A stretch of 34,277 nt of DNA, from NCBI GenBank assembly GCA_003671275.1, contig QWPB01000168.1, positions 1 to 34,277 of the forward strand, given 5' to 3'. This DNA is from Planctomycetota bacterium. GTDB taxonomy: Bacteria > Planctomycetota > Planctomycetia > Planctomycetales > Planctomycetaceae. Made by a program: the position numbers and the translations under genes. Positions 23,273-32,693 of this stretch are shown in pieces. The first letter of the stretch is position 1. Each line of letters begins with the position of its first letter. The notes beneath the pieces are model-generated. The model did not search any database. It was not told the DNA's origin and saw only the letters and a list, made by a program, of their open reading frames with translations.

Positions 23273-23751
23273 GAACACCAGCATCCCAGACAGCGGAAAA
23301 AGTCTGAGTACATCGTAAGGAGCCCATCGCCTTGGAAGAAGGATCGCGATGATCGTTTCGAACAAAATCGAATTGCCCAAACCCGCACTGCAATTTTCCC
23401 CGCACTGCGATTTTCATTGACGAAAGTCACTTGAAGTATCTCGTCGAGATGAACTTTTCCGGCGGAGATGTGGCGTTTGGAGGTGAGGATCGTTCAGGTT
23501 GGTAAGCACTCTTGGTCCCCGATCGGGGGGGGCGACCGTTGAATTCCAGTCAACCGCGGATGGTGGTCCGCAGCGGCCCGCCCCGCCAAATCGGGGTCAA
23601 CCAGGGCGGAGTGTGGAAATGTGTCGGCGGGACGGATACGATCCAAAACCTCTGATACGTCAACAGCAGAGGTGACTTTGCGTCGCCTGATTCTCACTGC
23701 TGAAGACAGATCAGTCTCCTCCTTTCCCCAAAACAAGAAGAGTTCCCTGGG
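23273..23751. other. Divergent intergenic region before the MFS gene
   Basis: This 479-bp stretch has no convincing gene. Notable elements are the perfect palindrome CCCCGATCGGGG (23517-23528), which runs into eight consecutive G (23525-23532), and an inverted repeat ACCTCTG/CAGAGGT (23648-23654 and 23667-23673) about 80 nt before the MFS start. Either might be a regulator site. Confidence 0.5.
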
Positions 23752-25326
23752 ATGAGCACCGAACAACTTGACAGCGATGCGGGAAACGCCATCGCACCAA
23801 ACGCCCACCGACTGCTCTGGGCAGGCTTCATGGCGATTCTCGCCGCCGGAGTTGGTTACTCTGTCCGTGGAGGCATTTTGGGCCAATGGGCCAATCAGTT
23901 CGGGTTTTCAATGACCGAACTGGGAGGAATCACCGGAGGTGGCCTGACCGGCTTCGGGATTGTGATCATTCTCAGCTCGCTGATCGCTGACAAAGTCGGT
24001 TACGGCAAGCTGATGGCTGCGGCGTTTCTGTGTCACGTGGTTTCGGCTGTGTTGACTTATTCGGCCCCTGCGGCCTTCGCCTCGGGCGGCAAAGAAGCGG
24101 CGTTTAACTGTCTGTTCTGGGGGATGTTCATCTTCGCGATCGGGAACGGACTGTGCGAAGCTGTGGTGAATCCACTGACCGCGACACTGTTCCCCAAGAA
24201 CAAGACGCACTACCTGAATATTCTCCACGCTGGGTGGCCTGCGGGGCTGGTGCTGGGAGGTTTGGCTTCGTTCTTTATGTCCGAAGTCAAAGACGGTGAC
24301 ACCATTGTCAGAGAGGCCATCGACTGGAAGATCCAGATGTCTCTGTTCATGATCCCGGTGATCCTGTACGGCATCATGCTGCTGGGGCAGAAGTTCCCCA
24401 AGTCCGAGGCCGCCAGTGCCGGTGTCTCCGTCGGTGACATGATCGGCACACTGTTTGCGCCGCTGATGGTGTTTCTGCTCGTCATCCATGCGATGGTGGG
24501 TTATGTGGAACTGGGAACCGACTCGTGGATCAGCAAGATCACCGGATCGATCATGGAAAACCCGGCTTACGGTCTGGCCCTGTTCGTGTACACGTCGCTG
24601 CTGATGTTCGCGTTGCGGTTCGTCGCGGGGCCCATCGTCCATAAGATCTCTCCGCTGGGACTGCTGTTTGTCAGCGGTCTGCTCGGAGCGACCGGTCTGA
24701 CACTGCTGGGCAGTGCGGAGTCGGTGACGGCCTGTATCATCGCTGCAACGGTGTACGCACTCGGCAAGACGTTCCTGTGGCCGACAATGCTCGGTGTGGT
24801 TTCAGAACAGTTCCCGAAGGGCGGAGCCATCGCCATCGGAATGCTGGGCGGAGCGGGAATGCTCTCCGCAGGTCTGCTCGGCGGACCGGCGATTGGATTC
24901 AAGCAGGATTACCACGCCTCAGCCAACCTGGCGGAATCGAAGGAAACGTTCGACCGCTACAAGGCCAGTGCGCCAAGTAAGTTCTTCGGATTCGAGGCCG
25001 TGGGACTCGACGGAGCCAAGGTGGGCGTCCTGGAAAACGATGGCAAGGATCTGGATCGCGACCTGAAGCTGGTGGCTGATGGCAAGCTGAAGGACGAAAA
25101 GGGTAATGTGAAGGCCCTCGGGGAATGGTGGGCCACGGCCAAAACTTCGGCAAAGGTTGACAAGAAGCCGGTCTCGGCCGCAGGCGTCTTTGGAGGCAAG
25201 ATGGCCCTCAAACTCACCGCCTATGTGCCCGCGACGATGGCGGCCTGCTACCTGCTGCTGATCCTCCTCTTCCGGGCCAAGGGCGGCTACAAGGCTGTAC
25301 ACGTGGAACAGGAAGGAACGCACTAA
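23752..25326 (+). CDS. MFS transporter with a hydrophilic insertion before the last helix
   Basis: This 524-aa inner-membrane permease has about 12 predicted helices, starting at 22-36, with GITGGGLTGFGIVIIL (59-74) and GNGLCEAVVNPLTATLFP (131-148). The last motif and LHAGWPAGLVLGG (158-170) resemble the sugar/fucose permease (FucP) branch. Between residues 384 and 485 a hydrophilic Lys/Asp-rich segment of about 100 residues (KQDYHASANLAESKETFDRY region) interrupts the usual short loop before the final helix (491-508). The start follows AAGAAGAG closely. A single-gene unit; the substrate is probably a sugar or related metabolite, by family only. Confidence 0.88.
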   Translation: MSTEQLDSDAGNAIAPNAHRLLWAGFMAILAAGVGYSVRGGILGQWANQFGFSMTELGGITGGGLTGFGIVIILSSLIADKVGYGKLMAAAFLCHVVSAVLTYSAPAAFASGGKEAAFNCLFWGMFIFAIGNGLCEAVVNPLTATLFPKNKTHYLNILHAGWPAGLVLGGLASFFMSEVKDGDTIVREAIDWKIQMSLFMIPVILYGIMLLGQKFPKSEAASAGVSVGDMIGTLFAPLMVFLLVIHAMVGYVELGTDSWISKITGSIMENPAYGLALFVYTSLLMFALRFVAGPIVHKISPLGLLFVSGLLGATGLTLLGSAESVTACIIAATVYALGKTFLWPTMLGVVSEQFPKGGAIAIGMLGGAGMLSAGLLGGPAIGFKQDYHASANLAESKETFDRYKASAPSKFFGFEAVGLDGAKVGVLENDGKDLDRDLKLVADGKLKDEKGNVKALGEWWATAKTSAKVDKKPVSAAGVFGGKMALKLTAYVPATMAACYLLLILLFRAKGGYKAVHVEQEGTH

Positions 25327-25435
25327 CCATCCCGTAATGATCTGCGGCAAGCCTCGATCGGGTGTTCACCCCCTGGCGAGGATGGCTGCCGGTTTTGACA
25401 GGAAGGCAGTCGCTTTCACGAACTCGTAGAACGCT

Positions 25436-25466
25436 CCGCCCCGGCTCGCAAAAGCCGGGGCGGTTG
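25436..25466 (+). terminator. Probable intrinsic terminator of the MFS gene
   Basis: A perfect 11-bp GC-rich stem (CCGCCCCGGCT/AGCCGGGGCGG, 25436-25446 with 25453-25463) has a 6-nt loop. Only TT follows, so termination may be weak or factor-assisted. Confidence 0.6.
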
Positions 25467-25647
25467 CATTGAATACCTGGAGTTTTCCGGTGTCCCGCAG
25501 CTAGATCGAGATCCCCACTTCATTCCGCCTTGACCTGGCTATCGGCCGGAACAGCACAAGCCATTGCGAATTTCCTACGGGAAATAGGGGATGTCGCCGG
25601 GGAAGCCAATCTCCGCTCGCTAAGTGGGAACGAGCGGGTTAGCATCA

Positions 25648-25674
25648 GACCTCAGTTCTCTCCTCACTGAGGTC
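25648..25674 (+). promoter_or_regulatory. Hairpin masking the tgt ribosome binding site
   Basis: GACCTCAG (25648-25655) pairs perfectly with CTGAGGTC (25667-25674) over 8 bp with an 11-nt loop. The right arm contains the Shine-Dalgarno GAGG (25669-25672) of tgt, which starts with GTG at 25680. Folding would occlude translation initiation. It does not match a preQ1 riboswitch pattern that I recognise. Confidence 0.5.
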
Positions 25675-25679
25675 GACTC

Positions 25680-26810
25680 GTGTCCTCTGAATTTCAATTC
25701 ACCCTGCAAACGACCGACAACACCTCCGCAGGCCGAGCCGGGCTGTGGCAGACGCCGCACGGGATTGTCGAGACCCCGGCGTTCATGCCAGTGGGAACTA
25801 AGGCCACCGTCAAAGGGGTCTGGCCGGGGCAGCTGCGACAGATTGGAGTCCAGAAGATACTGGCCAACACCTATCATCTGGCTCTGCGCCCCGGTTCCGA
25901 GGTGGTCCGCGACCTCGGTGGGCTGCACACCATGATGAACTGGGATGGGCCGATCCTGACCGACAGCGGGGGGTTCCAGATCTTCAGCCTGACTGAGTTA
26001 AGGCAGATCGACGATCAGCAAGTCGTCATCAAGTCGCATCTCGATGGCAGCCTGCTCCAGCTTTCCCCAGAGCGAGCGGTCGTAATTCAGGAAGACCTCG
26101 GGGCCGACTGCATCATGTGCCTTGACGAGTGTCCGCCGCACGATGTTTCCCGCGAGCGAATTCGACAGGCTGTCGAACGAACCACCCTCTGGGCCAAGCG
26201 GTGTCGCGAGGCCCAGACGCGTTCGGACCAGGCACTGTTCGGCATTCTGCAGGGGGGGACGGACCGGTCGCTTCGTGAACTTTCAGCGAAGGGACTCCTG
26301 CCGATCGAATTTCCCGGGTATGCGATCGGCGGTCTGAGTGTCGGCGAGAAGCCCTCCGAGATGTACGACACACTCGACTTCACGGTCCCGATGCTGCCCA
26401 CGGATAAGCCGCGTTATCTGATGGGGGTCGGGCGTCCGATCGATATCGTTGAAGCCGTCTGTCGCGGGGTCGACCTGTTCGATTGCGTTATGCCGACCCG
26501 CAATGCCAGAAACGCAACCGCTTTTACTCGAAGTGGTTCCGTCAAACTCAGGAACTTGAAGCACACGCGGGACACCACTCCGCTGGACCCCGACTGCCCC
26601 TGCTCAACATGCACTCAATTCAGCCGGGGGTATCTGCGGCATCTTTTCATGGCGGGAGAGATGCTCGGGCCGATGCTGCTTTCTGTTCACAATCTGGCGT
26701 TTTACCAGACCGTGGTCCGGGAACTCCGAACCGCTATCAAGAACAATCGATTGGCCGAATATCGCGAGACATTCATTCGGAATCTTGAATCGTCTCCCGG
26801 TCAGGCTTAG
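25680..26810 (+). CDS. tgt: Queuine (preQ1) tRNA-ribosyltransferase
   Basis: It exchanges G34 of GUN-anticodon tRNAs for preQ1 in queuosine synthesis. The 376-aa TIM-barrel protein has GTKATVKG (39-46), [10 protein letters not shown] (63-72), [12 protein letters not shown] (93-104) with the general base D95, and the nucleophile D268 in [19 protein letters not shown] (265-283). The zinc site is C306, C308, C311 (DCPCSTC) and H337. Length and motifs are standard. The start is GTG, supported by TGAGG 7 nt upstream and by the absence of a better ATG. The ribosome binding site is covered by a hairpin, suggesting translational control. Confidence 0.96.
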   Translation: MSSEFQFTLQTTDNTSAGRAGLWQTPHGIVETPAFMPVGTKATVKGVWPGQLRQIGVQKILANTYHLALRPGSEVVRDLGGLHTMMNWDGPILTDSGGFQIFSLTELRQIDDQQVVIKSHLDGSLLQLSPERAVVIQEDLGADCIMCLDECPPHDVSRERIRQAVERTTLWAKRCREAQTRSDQALFGILQGGTDRSLRELSAKGLLPIEFPGYAIGGLSVGEKPSEMYDTLDFTVPMLPTDKPRYLMGVGRPIDIVEAVCRGVDLFDCVMPTRNARNATAFTRSGSVKLRNLKHTRDTTPLDPDCPCSTCTQFSRGYLRHLFMAGEMLGPMLLSVHNLAFYQTVVRELRTAIKNNRLAEYRETFIRNLESSPGQA

Positions 26811-26866
26811 AGTGATGGGACTCTGCCGGATCATTCTGTCTCTTCATTCGTTACGGCGGATATACT

Positions 26867-26884
26867 CCGGAAGGTTCCTTCCGG
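26867..26884 (+). promoter_or_regulatory. Near-palindrome upstream of the ABC operon, with a possible -10
   Basis: CCGGAAGG and CCTTCCGG (26867-26874 and 26877-26884) are perfect 8-bp arms around TT. TATACT (26861-26866, close to TATAAT) abuts it, so transcription could start within the palindrome, as at an operator. No good -35 is seen. It follows tgt by about 57 nt and has no T tract, so a terminator is less likely. Confidence 0.35.
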
Positions 26885-26951
26885 TCCATCGTCCCGATGT
26901 GCGTGTTCAGCTGGGTCACCTTGCGAGGTGACACAAGGAGTTGGTTTACCG

Positions 26952-27845
26952 ATGTCCGAATCAGTCATTGAGATCCGCAACCTGACCAAGATCTATCGCG
27001 ACTTCTGGGGTCGCGCCAAGGTCAAGGCGGTTAATTCACTGAGCCTGGAGGTCAAGAAGGGGGAAATTTTTGGCCTCCTGGGACCGAACGGTTCGGGAAA
27101 GACAACCACCCTGAAGATGCTGCTGGGGCTGCTCTTCCCCACCGAGGGAGAAATCAAGATCCTCGGAAAGCAGGCCCACGATGTGAGCAAGAACGAGAAA
27201 ATCGGGTACCTGCCCGAGGAGTCGTATCTGTACCGCTTTCTCAATGCGGATGAAACGCTGGAGTTCTACGGTCGGCTGTTCAACATGCCCGCTTCGCTCC
27301 GCAAGGAACGCCGCGACAAGCTAATCGAAATGGTCGGATTGCAGCATGCCCGCAAGCGGCAACTCAAGGAATACTCCAAGGGGATGACCCGCCGGATCGG
27401 CCTGGCCCAGGCACTGATCAACGATCCCGAGTTAGTGATCCTCGACGAACCCACGAGCGGCATGGATCCGCTGGGAACCCGCGAGGTGAAGGACTTGATC
27501 CTGAAGCTCCGCGACCAGGGCAAGACCGTCGTGATGTCGAGCCACCTGCTGGCCGATGTGCAGGACGTGTGCGACCGGATCGCCATTCTCTACGGGGGCG
27601 AACTGAAGGTTCTCGGTGACGTAAAAGAGTTGCTCGAATCCAAGGGGGAAACCCAGCTCGTCACATCCAAGCTGGATCCTTCGGCTCTGGCGGAAGTGGA
27701 GGCCGTCCTCAAGAAGCATGGGGCAGCCTTGCGCAGCAGTTCGTCGCCTACCGCCAGTCTGGAGGAGTTGTTCCTCCGAACGGTCGAAGAGAGCAAGGCC
27801 CGGCCCGGTCGGCGGTACGCCCCGGGAGAAACCCCCAAGGCCTAG
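26952..27845 (+). CDS. ABC transporter ATP-binding protein (ABC-2 type)
   Basis: This 297-aa ATPase is likely the engine of the downstream permease. Seen: Walker [10 protein letters not shown] (44-52), the ABC signature [15 protein letters not shown] (141-155), Walker [14 protein letters not shown] (161-173), and the H-switch H198 in VVMSSHLL. The C-terminal extension (about 220-297) is basic and Pro-rich at its end. The signature YSKGM replaces LSGGQ, common in ABC-2/NatA-like exporters. The ATG at 26952 has AAGGAG about 11 nt upstream; the longer GTG start at 26928 would add eight residues without family support. 161 nt separate it from the permease, so they are likely one unit. Confidence 0.93.
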   Translation: MSESVIEIRNLTKIYRDFWGRAKVKAVNSLSLEVKKGEIFGLLGPNGSGKTTTLKMLLGLLFPTEGEIKILGKQAHDVSKNEKIGYLPEESYLYRFLNADETLEFYGRLFNMPASLRKERRDKLIEMVGLQHARKRQLKEYSKGMTRRIGLAQALINDPELVILDEPTSGMDPLGTREVKDLILKLRDQGKTVVMSSHLLADVQDVCDRIAILYGGELKVLGDVKELLESKGETQLVTSKLDPSALAEVEAVLKKHGAALRSSSSPTASLEELFLRTVEESKARPGRRYAPGETPKA

Positions 27846-28006
27846 TGGCCGACTGGCTCCGAGGGATATTCCATCCGCTCTGGAGCCTGCGTGGGAACCA
27901 GCCATCCTAGTGCCCAGCGCGTTCATTCCATTTCTTCTCGCTGGCAGCTGGCATGATCTGGAACTCAGGTTCTTCTTCGAGTGTTCTTTCAGGGGTTTGA
28001 TCCCAA

Positions 28007-29644
28007 ATGAATTTTCTGTCCGAAATCACGACCTGGCTGGTCGTTGTTCTGGCGCTCGGTGCCGTGGCCGGTCTGACGGGTATCGTGACCAGTTGGCTGA
28101 TGGCTGGCACGCGCGGCGTGAAAATGTTCGCAGGGGTGCTCAGCCGGGGCATCAAGGATCTGGTGCTGTTGTCACCACGCAGGATTTTTGCCATCACCAG
28201 TCTGACCGTCCGGGAGTCCGTCCGCCGCAAGGCACTCTGGATCGGTGCGGTCTTCCTGCTGCTGTTCATGTTTGCCGGCTGGTTCATTGGTGATGCCAAA
28301 GAATCCACTCCCGCCAAGCCCTATATCAGCTTCGTGATGACCACGACCCGCTGGATGCTGTTGCCCGTGGCGGTGCTGCTCTCCTGTTGGGGGCTGCCGG
28401 CGGACATTCGCGACCGATCCCTGCACACCGTCGTCACCAAACCGGTCCGGCGCAGTGAAGTCGTCCTGGGACGGATCGCCGGATATGTCGCCGTGATGAC
28501 CACACTCCTTCTCGGGGTGAGTCTGGTGGGCTTCCTATGGGTTCAGCGAGTCGTCCCCGAGCGGGCCCAACGCCAACTGGTCTCGCGTGTGCCGATCGGA
28601 GGATCAGGGCGGACGGTGAAATCCACCTCGACGGAGGAGCTGGAAGAGATCCGGCGTAATGTCGGCGACCAACTCGACATCCGTCAGTTCATCGAAGGTG
28701 CCACCACCGAACGGGCCATCTTTGTCTTCGATGAGATTCACGAAGACCTGTTCCCCGGCTCTGACGACATCCGCCTGGAATACCGGTTCGAAGCCTTTCG
28801 CTCGTACAAGGGTGACTTGAATACGGAAATTGAATTTGCCGCAGAAGTCGTAAATGAAAAGACCAAGGCCCGAGCGGCGATCGGAGTGTACCCGGTGAAC
28901 GAGTTTTCGACTGAGTTCGCCCACGTCCTCAACGATGGCAAAGAGGAGAACCTGATTCTTCTCAGTCGCAAACTGACCTACATCCCGGACGGGGCGGACG
29001 CCCCGATTGAAGCCGACCTGTTCAAGGACTTCATCGTGGATGGCCAGCTCAAGGTGGAGATTGCCTGCCTGGACTCCCAGCAGTATCTGGGGGCGAATTC
29101 GAGCGATCTGTTCATCCGCCTGCCGGACCGCCCCTTTGCCAGCGGCTTCTGGAAAAGCATCTTCGCCATGTGGTTGGCCTTGGTGCTGACGGTCACGATC
29201 GGGACAACGTCCAGCTGCTTTCTGAAGGGGCCGGTGTCCACGCTGGCCACGACGGGCCTGCTGGTCCTAGGAACCTTCCTGAAGACCGGCCTGCTGTCCC
29301 GGTTGAATGACTTCTTTCTCCAGGGACAGACTCTGGGCGGAGGCCCCGTGGAGGCTTTCTTCCGAACGATCTGGGGGATGAATGAGTCGAGTCCCATGGA
29401 CGCATCGCCCACGACGGCAGCCATTCAATTTATCGATGGTGTCGTGTTCAACCTGCTGAACGTGTTCCAGCACCTGATTCCGAGCCTGACGGTGTTCGAT
29501 GGCACGCCGTATATCGCAAACGGTTTCGATGTGCCGTTGTCGACATGTATTTTGCCGAGTCTGTTTATCACGATCGGCTTCTTCATCCCGTGCTACATCA
29601 TCGGTTACTTCGCGCTGCAACTGCGTGAACTGGAGGCAAAATGA
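28007..29644 (+). CDS. ABC-2 type transporter permease with a large soluble insert
   Basis: This 545-aa inner-membrane protein has N-terminal helices at about 9-33, 76-95, 111-130 and 157-178. A soluble segment of about 200 residues (181-385) follows, probably outside the cytoplasm. Another set of helices lies around 388-436 and 505-537. The segment RDRSLHTVVTKPVRRSEVVL (135-154) is typical of ABC-2 permeases that sit with NatA/Gld-like ATPases. The start ATG has AGGGG about 12 nt upstream. It overlaps the next gene by 4 nt (ATGA), so translation is coupled. The transported substrate is unknown. Confidence 0.88.
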   Translation: MNFLSEITTWLVVVLALGAVAGLTGIVTSWLMAGTRGVKMFAGVLSRGIKDLVLLSPRRIFAITSLTVRESVRRKALWIGAVFLLLFMFAGWFIGDAKESTPAKPYISFVMTTTRWMLLPVAVLLSCWGLPADIRDRSLHTVVTKPVRRSEVVLGRIAGYVAVMTTLLLGVSLVGFLWVQRVVPERAQRQLVSRVPIGGSGRTVKSTSTEELEEIRRNVGDQLDIRQFIEGATTERAIFVFDEIHEDLFPGSDDIRLEYRFEAFRSYKGDLNTEIEFAAEVVNEKTKARAAIGVYPVNEFSTEFAHVLNDGKEENLILLSRKLTYIPDGADAPIEADLFKDFIVDGQLKVEIACLDSQQYLGANSSDLFIRLPDRPFASGFWKSIFAMWLALVLTVTIGTTSSCFLKGPVSTLATTGLLVLGTFLKTGLLSRLNDFFLQGQTLGGGPVEAFFRTIWGMNESSPMDASPTTAAIQFIDGVVFNLLNVFQHLIPSLTVFDGTPYIANGFDVPLSTCILPSLFITIGFFIPCYIIGYFALQLRELEAK

Positions 29645-31206
29645 ACAATCTCACTTCAGGTCAGCGCAAGCTGATCTATATGCTCGGTGTGATTTTGCTG
29701 CTGTCGATCAGTGCCTGGTTGGGAATGCCCTCCTCCGGCGAACTCGGCACCGGAGGAAAGATTGCCATCAAGCGGCAGGAGTATCAGCTCGGTGAGGCGA
29801 CCCTCGGCGATGTGGACCCGGCCAGTTCGACCATGAACCTGGTCCTGCTGGGATTCCGGGGGATTGCTTCCAGCATCCTCTGGAGCGAGGCCGAGCACTA
29901 CAAAATGCACAAGAACTGGTCCCAGCTGCAGCAGACAGCGGACTCCATCACTCTGCTTCAACCGCACTTCCGTCAAGTGTGGGAGTACCAGGCGTGGAAC
30001 TTGGGCTTCAACGTGTCGGCGGAGTGCGATGCCGTCGCCGACCGGTATTACTGGGTGAAGGAAGGGGCTCAGTACATCATGAAGGGAACTCGCCGCAGTT
30101 CGCATTACCCCGAATTGCAGTTTGAAACGGGCCGCTTCTTCAGCCAGAAGCTCGGGAAAGCGGATGAAAAGGAGCAGTTCCGCGACTTCTTCATTCATGA
30201 CCCGGAAGTTGTGGCCAAGCAGTCCAAGGAGATTCGCGATGAACTGCAACAGATGAAGATCAAGAACCCGGGGCAATATGTGGCTCAGAATCAGTACCGC
30301 GACCCCGCAGTGAATCCGGATGGAATTGACAATTACCTGGAAGCCAAGAAGTGGTACGAACGGGCCAATGCGTTGACGGACAGGGGACTGGAACAACACC
30401 GCATGGACCTCCCCCTGTTCCAGGCGTACCCCTACCACTGCATGATAGATTACGCGGAAGCCCGCGAGCAGGATGGCTTCTACAACGAGAACGACACCAC
30501 GGAAATTGCCGCCTGGGATGCCGAGTCGATCCGGGCCTGGAAAGATGCCGGAAGCGACTGGTTTAATATCTACGGTTCCAAAGTGTTCACCGCAGCCGGA
30601 ACCGCAGACGCCATCACCTTTACGCTGGCCGGCACGGAAGAAGACCTGAACAAGATGGGGGCCGTGGATGGTCAGCTGGTCCGGGCCGTGAACCCCTCGG
30701 ACAACACGCGATCCAAGATTTTCTGGCAGGATCGTTACCGCTCAATGACGAACTTCAACTACTGGATGTTCCGAACTGGTGTCGAACAACGTCAGAAACT
30801 GGTCGAAGCCCGACGCTGCTTCCATGTCGGGAAGAAAGCCTTTCGAGAACGTTTGGCCGAACAGGAAGCACTGGCCACCCTGCTGCGAGGATGTCAGTTG
30901 CTGCAGGACATTCTCAATGAAGAGGGGATGCGCGATGAGACGACCGGGATCAGCAAGATCGTCCTGAATGAAGGGGGAGACGGCTTCATCGAGGACGCCC
31001 TCAAGTCGCTGCTGATTATCGAGCGGATTAACAAGGGACTCCCGAAGGACTGTCCGCTGCTGGAACTCTGGACGGAACCCGATCTCCAGGACAAGCGTGC
31101 GGAACTACGGGAGAAGTTCATTCGCTGGGCGGGAGACGATGGCAGTACGCCTTCGCTCCCCTCCACCGGCGGCACGGAATTGCCTGAATTGCCATCCATC
31201 CCTTAG
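29641..31206 (+). CDS. Membrane-anchored repeat protein coupled to the ABC permease
   Basis: This 521-aa protein has an N-terminal membrane helix at about 11-29 (LIYMLGVILLLSISAWLGM) and a long soluble part. The region FRGIASSILWSEAEHY (about 77-92), LLQPHFRQVWEYQAWNLGFNVS (in two halves around 105-126) and RYYWVKEGAQYIMKG has the spacing of TPR-like helical repeats. The C-terminus is Ser/Pro/Thr-rich (TPSLPSTGGTELPELPSIP). Its start overlaps the permease stop by ATGA, so the two are made together. I recognise no named family; an accessory role for the transporter is inferred from coupling only. Confidence 0.82.
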   Translation: MNNLTSGQRKLIYMLGVILLLSISAWLGMPSSGELGTGGKIAIKRQEYQLGEATLGDVDPASSTMNLVLLGFRGIASSILWSEAEHYKMHKNWSQLQQTADSITLLQPHFRQVWEYQAWNLGFNVSAECDAVADRYYWVKEGAQYIMKGTRRSSHYPELQFETGRFFSQKLGKADEKEQFRDFFIHDPEVVAKQSKEIRDELQQMKIKNPGQYVAQNQYRDPAVNPDGIDNYLEAKKWYERANALTDRGLEQHRMDLPLFQAYPYHCMIDYAEAREQDGFYNENDTTEIAAWDAESIRAWKDAGSDWFNIYGSKVFTAAGTADAITFTLAGTEEDLNKMGAVDGQLVRAVNPSDNTRSKIFWQDRYRSMTNFNYWMFRTGVEQRQKLVEARRCFHVGKKAFRERLAEQEALATLLRGCQLLQDILNEEGMRDETTGISKIVLNEGGDGFIEDALKSLLIIERINKGLPKDCPLLELWTEPDLQDKRAELREKFIRWAGDDGSTPSLPSTGGTELPELPSIP

Positions 31207-31238
31207 CGGGGCTTCTGGCATGATCCAATGAATCCCAC

Positions 31239-31277
31239 AGCCCGCATCGGTGACTCCGATGCGGGTTGTGTGTTTTT
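31239..31277 (+). terminator. Intrinsic terminator of the ABC operon
   Basis: CCCGCATCGG (31241-31250) pairs perfectly with CCGATGCGGG (31256-31265), loop TGACT, extended by an A-T and a G-U pair. A T-rich tail ends in five T (31273-31277). It lies 33 nt past the stop codon at 31206. Confidence 0.88.
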
Positions 31278-31347
31278 CTGACATCCGCCTGCGGGGTTCC
31301 CGATTCTCGAATCGAGGTGGGCGGATTCCGTTCCGCGCAGATCCGTC

Positions 31348-31353
31348 TACAAT
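31348..31353 (+). promoter_or_regulatory. Candidate -10 element for the DUF1015-OsmC unit
   Basis: TACAAT (5/6) lies 39 nt before the DUF1015 start and after the preceding terminator, where a promoter is needed. No convincing -35 is seen at 16-18 bp, so this is tentative. Confidence 0.3.
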
Positions 31354-31392
31354 TCCGGATCTCCCTCGATCTCTTCTCCGGAATCATTCCCA

Positions 31393-32634
31393 ATGGTCAC
31401 AATCCGCCCCGTTCGTCGTGCCCTGGTCCCCGTCAACTCCGACGCCGCTCACCGGACCTCCGCTCCCAATTACGATGAGTTCCAGAGTGATCTCGAAATC
31501 TGGGAAATGCTGCAGGATCGTCCTGAGAACGTTCTCCGGGTCAAAATGCCCCACTGCCATGTCACGTCTCCAGATCAGATCTACGCCGAAGACGCGCCAC
31601 AGGCTCTCGATCACGCCGAAGAACAGTGGACATGGCTCCGCAGCTGTGGTCTGCTCCGGGAACAGCCGGGCCTGATGTGGGTCTATCAGATCGTCTCGCC
31701 CAAGCGGCCCGACGCCCCGCAGATGGGCTTGGGCGGATATGGTCGCACCGCTGAAATCCGCACTGCTACCTCCCCGGATGGCTGCATCATCCGCAATGAA
31801 GGAATTCGCCAGGAAAAAGCCGAAGGCCGCGCCCGTCTGATCCGCCGGATCAAGGCATACATCGGTACCGTCAATCTGGCGGTCCGGGATGACACAGGCC
31901 AGTTGCTCACCGCCCTCGAAGCCCATGCGGCCTCCGGTCCGTGCAGCTACGAGGCTACCGATGAAGCGGGGAACATCCACCGCGTCTGGTTGGTGACCGA
32001 CGCTGGGGAGATTGCGAAATTTACGGCCCTGATGGATGCCGAACCCGCCGCGTATGTCGCCGATGGCAACCACCGGAGCGCGGCAGCGGCCTCGCTGGGT
32101 TATGAAGAGTTCCTGACCGTATTCTTTCCCACGAGCCGACTGGGGCTGGAGCCATACAACCGGCTGCTCCCGTCCAATGGTCTGACCCGTGACGAGTTCT
32201 TTGACCGGCTGAGCGCATCGTTCGACATCCAGCATCTGGGCCAGGTGCCACCGTACCGCCCGGCTGCGGTCAATACGATGGGGATCTACTTTGGGGGTGA
32301 GTGGAGCGTTGCCACTCCCAAGGCAGGGGTATTCAATCCGGACGATGCCGCCGAAGCCATTGATTCGGACATCGTTCAACGGCTCATCATCGACCAGATC
32401 CTGGGGATGCCGGACGGTCGCGACAAGCGGATCAACTACGTTGGCGGCAACAAAGATGCGGCGTATCTCGTCAGCCGCGTCAATGAGGGAGAATATGACC
32501 TGGCGATCTCCCTGGCCCCGGTCACAATGGATCAGTTCTGCGCTGTATGTGAACAGAACAAATTCATGCCTCCCAAATCGACCTGGTTCGATCCCAAGAT
32601 TCGTAGCGGGCTGGTCATGGCACTTCTCGATTGA
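31393..32634 (+). CDS. DUF1015-family protein
   Basis: The 413-aa cytoplasmic protein shows the PF06245 pattern: an N-terminal IRPVRRALVP (4-13), a central RNEGIRQEKAEGRARLIR (about 136-153), YVADGNHRSAAAAS (about 218-231, matching the family's YIADGHHR), and the C-terminal MPPKSTWFDPKIRSGLV (about 394-410). The family lacks an accepted enzyme assignment that I can state; in some anaerobes it sits beside serine-biosynthesis genes, which is not the case here. It is followed 59 nt later by the OsmC-like gene in the same direction. Confidence 0.9.
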   Translation: MVTIRPVRRALVPVNSDAAHRTSAPNYDEFQSDLEIWEMLQDRPENVLRVKMPHCHVTSPDQIYAEDAPQALDHAEEQWTWLRSCGLLREQPGLMWVYQIVSPKRPDAPQMGLGGYGRTAEIRTATSPDGCIIRNEGIRQEKAEGRARLIRRIKAYIGTVNLAVRDDTGQLLTALEAHAASGPCSYEATDEAGNIHRVWLVTDAGEIAKFTALMDAEPAAYVADGNHRSAAAASLGYEEFLTVFFPTSRLGLEPYNRLLPSNGLTRDEFFDRLSASFDIQHLGQVPPYRPAAVNTMGIYFGGEWSVATPKAGVFNPDDAAEAIDSDIVQRLIIDQILGMPDGRDKRINYVGGNKDAAYLVSRVNEGEYDLAISLAPVTMDQFCAVCEQNKFMPPKSTWFDPKIRSGLVMALLD

Positions 32635-32693
32635 GCAGCCTCGATCTCCGCGGTTAAGGACCATCCCCAGTTCATCGTCTCCGGAAGAACCAG

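Larger units (their letters stand above)
25327..25679. other. Intergenic region between MFS and tgt genes
   Basis: It contains the terminator of the MFS gene (25436-25463), a short inverted repeat ATTTCC/GGAAAT (25570-25585), and the hairpin that covers the tgt ribosome binding site (25648-25674). No gene is visible. Confidence 0.6.

Noticed and set aside
25570-25585. ATTTCC/GGAAAT inverted repeat as a specific operator of tgt
   Set aside because: Arms of 6 bp with a 4-bp centre are common by chance and no second copy was seen, so it is only mentioned in the region note.
31384-32664. Minus-strand frame of about 426 codons across the DUF1015 gene
   Set aside because: It mirrors a well supported family protein almost end to end and has low-complexity, shadow-like composition.
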